A DNA stretch of 64,000 nt, taken from Macropodus opercularis. Lineage: Eukaryota > Chordata > Actinopteri > Anabantiformes > Osphronemidae. The DNA is taken from the NCBI GenBank assembly GCA_030770545.1, contig CM061104.1, positions 13,463,001 to 13,527,000 on the forward strand, read 5' to 3'. The position numbers and the translations under genes were made by a program. The notes under the pieces were generated by a model. That model made no database searches. It was not told where the DNA came from and saw only the letters and a list, made by a program, of their open reading frames with translations. How positions within the stretch are numbered: the first letter of the stretch is position 1; each line of letters starts with the position of its first letter. Shown here in pieces: positions 56,366 to 64,000 of this stretch.

Positions 56366-59099
56366 CAGACTATTGTCACTCACTAATAATCTAATCAAAC
56401 CCTCTTTCCTCCACTAAGAGCCTCCTCGTTCTAATTGTTACATTTCCTCTTGATCTAATTGTTTTCCCACCAGTGTTGAGGAATTTCTACACTGGTCCTG
56501 GGGTCGAGCTTTTATGCGACTCCACACACCGGGAGGCAGGAGTGAGGGAGCTCCGTGAGAACTGTATACTACAGCGTTGGCATAGCAACTCCGCCCCTCT
56601 TTATTATTCTATAATTCATTTTCTGGTTCACATATTTCTTCCACCACACATGTGACATATGGCGCAGTGCAGGCGTGGGACTAACCTTTTCTTTGAAAGG
56701 CCCCGTTTTTCCTCCTCTCTGTCGCGTGTTTCTCCTGCTTCACCGTGTCATTGCTGTAGTTGTGAATCTGTGTTGCTTTTTGTGCTTGTCCGCTACTTCC
56801 TGGCCTCTGTTGCTTTGTGAAAGCCTTACAGTGGCCTTCCACCAGTCCCAACGTCACCCTAGGCCTGTGGCTCTTTTATTCCCATTTATCGTGCTTCATT
56901 GTGTTGTATTTTGTTTGCTCCTTTGTGCTTCTGCAGCCTGACAGTTGAAGTTTGGCCAATGATTCCTAGACACAATATGTGTTTTTGTTTGAGTGGAAGT
57001 GATATGACTGCTGTTCCAGCTGTGCAGGGATGAAATTGAGAGAGAGACTGTAAATAAAAACTCTCACACACACATTTGTGATTCTGTTGTCATCGGAAGC
57101 GTTACTGTGTAACAGTGGGATATGTTATTTCCTTACTATTTCCAGTTTTCACGCACAACGCCGCTGGACTTCTATTATGACCGCGCAGCTCTCTGATGAA
57201 TCCGTCCTCAGCAGATAAAAGCGAAGGTTTCAGATGTTAACAAGTTTGGTTCTTGTTCTAGTTTGGATCAGAGCTTACAAGCAGCCACGGCTCCAGATTT
57301 TGGCAGGTCAGTACATCAGATCATTCAAAACACAAAGAGATGTTACGACTGCTTTAAATGAGTCTAAGGCTGATCATTTTATTCAGACGAGAAACATTTC
57401 ATTTATTTCTGTATAAGAATGATGGTCTGATCATCGGGTGATGCCGTCTCTTTATAGACTTACTCTACTAGTTATAATAATAGCTATAATAAACCGCTGA
57501 TCTTTTGCTCAGCTGCCTAGACTCACATATATATAATTAGATACAACAAATATTCAAAACTAGTAAAATAGATGGAACTCATTTTTCCAGGATCTGAAAT
57601 GACCTACTGCAGCTGTGTTTTAAAAATCCTAATGTCAAAATGGTTGCACATGTGCTGACTGACTGAGACCGATGATTTCAGCTCTCCAACAATCACCAGA
57701 TAAAGTCTGGACTGTAGCTTTATCATACGCAACAGCTCTAATCTTAATAAGATGACATCATCAGTAGCCATGTTGGTGATTCTCAGTCATGCAGATGAGG
57801 TTGTCTGGAGGTACGAGCTAACATAACTCAACTGCCAGACATTACTGATCACATAAACCTAAAATCTATTTCAACAAATGTCTAGTGCCTCAGTGATATT
57901 AAGCTCTCAGTCCATAACTATATTTCAGCCACAGCTAAATAAATAATAGACTTTGATGACTTGACATTTGACCTTTCCTGGGGCGTTTATGAAGAATTTA
58001 CCGCTTCTTGAATCAGCCACTCTCCGTCACTAACCCATCACGACTGGGCCCAGGGCAGAAAGCACACATTACTGTGCTGACTCCGCTCTAACGAGCAGTG
58101 GACAGATGAAATACTCCGAGTCGAATTTAGATTGAAACAGACGCACGCAGCACATTTAGAGAATAAAATACGATGAAACGCCACTTTAAAAAATTACAAA
58201 TACAAACCAGCGCTGTAGAGGCTTAAGCTATCTTACCCGTCTTTAATGAGCCGCTGTCTGTCCTGTGTCCACACTGACTGTGTGAGTTAGGTGTTGCCAT
58301 AGTGTTGAATAAATACTTTTTTATACTGATTTCTGTCAGGTTGCATAATCGCAGGCTGACCTCTTGTAAGGAAACGGTCTAATCCGCTCTGCAACAATTC
58401 CATGTCTGCACTCATCCGATTAAAGGGCCACAAGTACAGAAAGCCATAATAATAAACCCATTAAGTCAGGTAGAATGGTCTAATTATGCAGGATTATGCT
58501 CTTCTGACTCCAGAGGTGGAAGTGCTAATTGATTAGTGTGCGTGGGGGCGACAACTCAATGTCTGCCCTAATGTCCTGCAAAAACACTCCAGTATCAGTA
58601 TCACTTAATTGGCCTTTAGGATGATTGGCAACTTACGGCATTAATCACAGCAGCACATACATTTGGACAGGAAAAGGAAGAGCTGCTCTGAGAACGTGAT
58701 AGTTAGCTGATAGCTAGTTTGTTAGAGACGCAACTATAACCTCCCCGCGGGGACTTTTCTATATTTTTAATTTCAGCACAAATAGGGAAAGTGCTTTCAT
58801 TCTCCAAACGCTTCTCGTCGCGGGTAGGTTGGCAAATCATAGTTTCATAACAGCAAGAGATAATCTTGTTTTATAGATGTACTAAAATGTGTTATATAAA
58901 TGTTTAAATGATTCTCTTGGTTCACGCCTTTAGCGTAACAGGTGCCATAACCGACCAATTGGGCCCTATAGTGTGTAGTCTGTACGGGGGCGGCGGACAC
59001 ATGATGTCTGTGGGTCACTGTCCAGGCAGTGACCCTCGGGAAACCCGAGCACATTCGTTTTGACGTTTCGTCTACGTTTAACAAATCCTTCCACCTGTT

Positions 59100-59698
59100 T
59101 CCAGCGTTTTGACTCCGTCCAATGGGGATGAACGGCAGGACTGGAGGCGGAGAGAAGAGGGAGAAGTTGGAGGAGAGAGTGAGAGACGGATCCGGAGAGA
59201 CGGAGAGCTGTGGACGGAGTCACACATTAAATCACACGCTTCGCCGCTCATCCGAGGACCGGTGTTTGACGTCTGGCTTCGCGTTTTTTGGGTTGTTTTT
59301 TTATTTACTCCCCGTTTTCCGGTTTGTTTTGCTGCACATTTTTGACGCGCAGCCACAGGTTGAGCGAATTAATCCAGCAAACGTGGATTATTCCTCCTCA
59401 CACCGCGCCGACCGTCGGTGATGGGCTGGAGACGGGCATCGTCGGAGCACAGGTGACACACAGAGAGACAAACTGATCGCATCAAGTGAGCGGAGACGGA
59501 GGCAGCATCTGTGGGAAGCGACGCGCAATTTCGAGAGACGAGCCAGGAACCTGTGGAGGATCTATATGAAAGGAGGCGAAGCGAAGAGATGATGGGATGG
59601 CCGCGACAACATGAAAAAGAAAAAGTGTGGAGATCTGTTCTGATCCAGCCAGTGATTTATCAGAACTAACCTGGGGACAGGGACTGGAGCGAGAAGAG
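59100..59698 (+). promoter_or_regulatory. kcnn3: kcnn3 promoter region and 5' non-coding exon
   Basis: A GC-rich, purine-rich segment with many CpGs, ending at a GTAGGA donor (59699). The next acceptor (TCTCTGCAG, ending 60279) opens the coding exon. A 99-codon frame from an ATG at 59122 crosses this exon but has no family resemblance. Exact start site unknown. Confidence 0.5.
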
Positions 59699-60305
59699 GT
59701 AGGAGGTAGGTAGAGGAGCAGACGGGGAGGCGGGGGCCGTGAAGGTGTCTGGTTATATCACACTGAAAGTAGGTTATTGTTTTGGATCAATCACATGCAG
59801 CCAACTTATGGTCAGCTGAGGTGCAGCCACCACTGACTGATGTCAAATGATTGTGCTCTAGTCTCGGGAGTCTGATCTCATTTTGATTTGAAGCCAAAGG
59901 ATTCGCACTGTCCCCTGCTAACCACAGTGTAACACAGATGACATTTCACGGCACTGTGGGATGTGACAGAATGAGAGGACACTGGGAAACATAGAGGCAG
60001 CGGTGACAGAGGGCGACTGGGCAGCTGACTCAGTTGTGACTCAAGCAATAACATATTCCCCAATTAAGAGCACTTTTCTTCACTGTGCGGCTGTTCGTGG
60101 TAACACGTCTTTAGCTTCTGGAGTTCTGCCTTTTCCCTCATTTGTTTTAACTAACCATCATCCATCGCACCCTCCCTCAGTTTTTCCCTTTGCTCATTAC
60201 CACTGTCATGAAACATAGTGTGTGTCCTGTATCTTTCTGCCCTTTCTTTACAGTCCTTGTCTCTCTCTCCTCTCTGCAGACAGGTGCGTGGCCCCAGCCG
60301 CCACC

Positions 60306-61403
60306 ATGGAGCCTCCCCCCTCTCTGAGCTTGGCTCTGCTAGGAGGGAGCGAGGATGAGGACCAGCGCTTCCTCTTTCCCTTGGGCATTATATCCCATCC
60401 GTCCACCACTGGCAATCAGCCAGGATCAAACCACTCCAACCACATGGGCGGACCAAGCCTGGAACGTCTAAATGGCAGCACTCCGTCCCCGTCCCCTGCC
60501 ACGCCCAACATGCCTCCAGCATCGCTCCCCAAGTTGCCCATGTCATCCTCCGGAGCCCAGCCTCTGCCCCCACCCATTCCCAACGCTCTGCACCCAACCA
60601 GCACCCCACTCTCCTCCTGCTTAGGCTCGCAGCACAGTCTGAGCGGGGACTCCCCGGTCTACAACGCCCTCTTTTACTCCTCCCACTCCCCATCCATGGA
60701 GCGGGAGAGGGACAGAGAGCGTGATAGGGACAGGGAGCGAGAGAGGGGTTGCAAACACAGACAGGCCAGCCCTCTGGTTCACCGGAGGGACAGTAACCCC
60801 TTCACGGAGATCGCCATGAGCTCCTGTAAGTACACAGGTGGGGTCATGAAGCCCCTGAGCCGCCTCAGCGCCTCCCGTAGAAACCTCATAGAATCCGACA
60901 GCAGCAGCGAAACCAAAGAGGGTGGCGTTTCCGCTGTTGCCGGGGCAGGGGCCGCTGGAGGGCATGACCGACAGCGAGAAGCCCCTCCTACCTCCTCGAT
61001 GGCCCAGTCCTCTACGAACCAGCCCCCAATCCAGAGCCCCCCAGAGATTGTGATCTCATCCAAAGAAGACTCGCCATACCCCAGAGGAGGGTATGACATC
61101 ACAGACTCCACATCCAACCAGATGTCCATCTATCACCAGAACCACGCACTGGTGGAGAGCAGGCGGACACAGACAGGGAGGGGGAGCAGGCAGGGAGGGG
61201 CTGGGGCGGTGGGCACCGGTGCCAGGGGCAGCACCTCAAAGGCGCCCAAGCGGAAGAACCAAAACATTGGCTATAAACTGGGACATCGCAGGGCGCTGTT
61301 CGAGAAGAGGAAGAGGCTGAGTGACTATGCTCTCATCTTCGGAATGTTTGGCATCGTTGTCATGGTGATTGAGACAGAGCTGTCATGGGGCGTTTACACA
61401 AAG
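60306..61403 (+). CDS. kcnn3: SK3 small-conductance calcium-activated potassium channel, first coding exon (partial)
   Basis: The start codon sits in a perfect Kozak context (GCCGCCACCATGG). The exon encodes 366 residues to a GTGAGG donor at 61404; later exons lie beyond the window. A long Ser/Pro-rich N-terminus holds a charged Arg/Glu/Asp tract (about residues 132-147). It is followed by the family-specific blocks CKHRQASPLVHRRDSNPFTE, SCKYTGGVMKPLSRLSASRR, PPEIVISSKED, NIGYKLGHRRALFEKRKRL and the first membrane segment YALIFGMFGIVVMVIE. The exon ends at the same place as human KCNN3 (ETELSWGLYSK). SK3 forms calmodulin-gated K+ channels for after-hyperpolarisation in neurons. The N-terminal blocks match KCNN3 better than KCNN1 or KCNN2. 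Human KCNN3 has polyglutamine runs here; this one has none. Confidence 0.96.
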
Positions 61404-64000
61404 GTGAGGGGATGGAGCAGCAACGCTCCCTTTACAGTCATGTGTAGAACTACTGAGCTGCCATATGTGGATGATAATAATCCATGATGATGTCATCGGG
61501 GATGCTCTAGCTTAAGTTGGAGATTACAGATTTATTGAACAAACCTTGTCTTCCAAACTGGGAATGTGATGCTTTAACAGACAGGGAAACTTTGATGAAA
61601 GATCTTAGCCAGTTGGATTACGGGAAATGTTTTTGGAGTCTTTTTAATCTGGCTGTTATTAAACACCTGACTTTAAGAGGGATCACAGCATTAATAAATG
61701 GGTGGAGCGCCCTTTAATGTACTGTAGCCACATAACGTCCACCCGCCTAAACACTTTCAGTCTTGCAACTAGCCTCACATTCCGTACATGCTATTCTGGA
61801 ATGTCACTGCAACTTCTCCTCCTTTTAAGACTTTTTTGCCTCCTTTTGATAGTAGCCAGTATTGATGGAGAGCAGATGTAAGGACAAAGGGAAGGAAAGG
61901 AGATATGATACCGTAAAGGTCAGCAGCCAGACATTAAAAAATATGCATAATCAGCCCCCAGCTCACAAGGGGGCTCCAAGTTTAGCTGTTAGGACGGGTC
62001 AGTGGGCAGATAATTCGCTTTCACCAGTAAATGACGGAACCGTGGCCGGTACGCTCCGGTCAGTCTGACCATGTTGTTGCAGGCTTGTGTACTGTAATGA
62101 CCAGGCCTGACAGTTGCTGCTCCTGGGTGATGTAATGCAATGATGCAGAGGACATGGGGGGCAGATTATCAGTAGGAGGCCAGGATCTCATTTGTCTGTG
62201 TAATGGGGAGTGTAATAAGCTGAATTGGCCCCTGGCTGCTATTGTCTGTTCATTTTGGTGCGTGTGTGTGTGTGTGTGTGTGGCACAGGGTCCTGGTAAT
62301 CCTCGGAGCATGTTGAGACACTCCTGTCCTTGCTCCATCCGCACTTTGAGTCTCACATTATCACAGAGGGTTAGTTTTCTTTGGCTGAAACATTACTTCC
62401 ACTTGCGGCTGGTCACGTACGGGCCGTTGGTCCGGTGAAGGAGGATGTGCCATCATGTGACGGCACTGTACAGGTAGCCTGTTGAAATAGCTGTGTCTGT
62501 GTGCAGACTGTGCTCTCCAGTCGGTACTTGGTCTCTCTCTGATGTTGTCATTGCTAGAAAAATCTGCCAGTTCGACTTTGCTGGTCGTGTCTTTGCTTCT
62601 TGTTCTTTTCACCTTTCTCCCATTCATCCCTTTGTGAAAATCGCTGTTTTAGAAGCAGTGTCTTTTTATTAATGAAAATTCATGGTTTGAATTTCTCGCT
62701 CCTTGTCTCTTTTCTTCCTTTCTGTCGGCCCATTCTCCTCCCAGAACGAGACGGCCGGCACTTTTTAATGCTCTCCTTCCCTGACTGTCTCTTTTATGTT
62801 CCAGCTCCACGCCTGTCTCTTTATCCTGATTTCTTTTTTCTTTTCCTTTCATTTTCCCCTTACTTTCTCTCTCCCTTTGCTCCTCTGCTCTTCTAGTGGG
62901 CGTCAAGCTGGGGGAGTGTGATCGGAAGAGAGAAGCGGCTAGGCGAGAAATGAAAATCTGTAGAAGGAGAGAAAAAAGGAAAGGCGATAATGAAAACCCT
63001 TATTTAGGTCCTTAAGCTACAACCATCACAATCCTTATCTGATGGACAGCTGAGTTTACCAGTAAACGCGCTGTATTGATTTATCTATAGTGACTATCAA
63101 GTTGTGAACTGGAAGTCAAAGTTCAGTAGGATAGTATGTAAAATATCTGTGGACCTCATTATCTCTGCTTTAAAGACAAGGTGAATCCAGAGTTAAGAGC
63201 ACTTCATCAAGCCTGATCAAAATTCACTCCTAAACGCCGAGTGCCAAGTTCTATAGCTTTTCTTTTTTTTATGAGTCCCAAGTTGGTTTGACTCCAGCAG
63301 ATGCCGGAGCTCCATCAGACAGTTCAAGCCCTCACTTAGATAATTGAGGTGGAAAGGAGCCTGCTGGTTGTTGTGAAATATGGATTGAGATTATGCGGAT
63401 GAATTAAAAAATGGGCTCACGCGGTGCTTTAAACGAGCCTGCGAGGGAAGCCTTGAATGATTTCATCTATTGATTATTGATCACCTCTCACCCACACATG
63501 CACTGCTCACCCTGGCGCACACACGCTGCGCAGCCACACACTGGACATGGACGCCGCCTGTCAGAGGTGCTGTATTGCTTGCTGTGCATTGATAACCATC
63601 CATGAGAGCTGCTGTGCTGAAAGCCTCTGGTGAAATGGGTGTGGGTCTTTTTTTGGTGTGTAGTACATACTTCTGAGCTCAGTTTGTGTGTGTCCACCAA
63701 ACTCTCGCACACTTTTTCAGCAGGTCCAGCTGCTCGGTTGCTCCCAAAAATAGAGATGAAGAATAAGAATGGAACTAAATGGGTGGGTTGGACTGCGTGT
63801 GTGTGTGAGCAGGGATAAAGGGAGAGAGGTTAACACAGGAGAACGCGCTGTTCGTGACTGTTGGTGTAGTGAGTAAGCATATTCATGTGTGGAAACAGAT
63901 TTCAAACCCTGTCAGCACATACTGCAGCTAGAGCAGGGATTTGCAAGTCACTGTATTTTAGCCCCTATTGAGTTATTATCGAATCCAATTCAGCGAAAAG
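61404..64000 (+). other. kcnn3: kcnn3 first coding intron (continues past the window)
   Basis: About 2.6 kb of intron. It holds a short GT run (about 62261-62281) and a C/T-rich stretch at 62690-62890. No exon resembling KCNN3 S2-S6 or the calmodulin-binding domain was found, so the next exon lies to the right. Confidence 0.7.

Larger units (their letters stand above)
52003..59099. other. Gene-free region between adar and kcnn3
   Basis: About 7.1 kb without recognisable coding exons. It contains a GT microsatellite (56296-56364), two diverged copies of an 85-bp segment (54222 and 55442), and a homeodomain-site-rich stretch near 58380-58660. Being upstream of a neuronal channel gene, it is a reasonable place for enhancers. 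Confidence 0.5.

Noticed and set aside
59122..59421. 99-codon ATG frame in the kcnn3 5' exon
   Set aside because: GC-rich leader sequence often gives such frames; no similarity to any family and no sign of codon bias. Kept only as a remark in the promoter entry.

Overview
The window is nuclear DNA from a bony fish. The genes have short introns with GT-AG ends, vertebrate protein families, long simple-sequence tracts and tRNA-derived SINEs. Gene content and order match the human 1q21-q22 neighbourhood (TRIM46, KRTCAP2, S100 cluster, SNX27, a nicotinic receptor subunit, ADAR, KCNN3). Compact introns suggest a percomorph-type teleost, but the species cannot be named from this sequence.

Layout, left to right. 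trim46 (minus strand, first two coding exons, running off the left edge) is head-to-head with a tmem107-type gene (plus). Next come krtcap2 (plus) and two S100 genes (plus, from 7.3 and 9.2 kb). From about 10.8 to 18.1 kb lies an unrecognised, apparently non-coding, multi-exon locus. It has micro-exons, an array of seven short hairpins and a tandemly amplified module of about 0.92 kb. It is followed by a minus-strand orphan immunoglobulin heavy V-like pseudogene, a pair of tRNA-derived SINEs and a third S100 gene (21.9 kb). snx27 (plus, 13 coding exons) occupies 22.9-29.3 kb. An alpha-7-family nicotinic receptor gene (minus, 10 exons, probably chrna11) spans 33.7-38.4 kb and diverges from adar (plus, 39.5-52.0 kb). 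After a gene-free stretch of about 7 kb, kcnn3 begins, with its 5' exon and first coding exon inside the window.

The genes are unrelated housekeeping, ciliary, membrane-trafficking, RNA-editing and ion-channel genes joined by ancestral synteny, not an operon-like system. The most notable observations are: (1) two in-frame, equal-length (97 nt), tandem alternative copies of exon 4 in tmem107; (2) the structured repeat-bearing non-coding locus at 10.8-18.1 kb; (3) an orphan IGHV-like segment with one nonsense codon and a decayed recombination signal; (4) a second ADAR Z-domain that keeps the tyrosine lost in human Z-beta, plus a strong internal start matching the p110 start; (5) a 63-nt in-frame cassette exon near the 3' end of snx27.

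All exon boundaries were read by eye from splice sites, reading phase and remembered family sequences. No alignment, RNA or database search was run.
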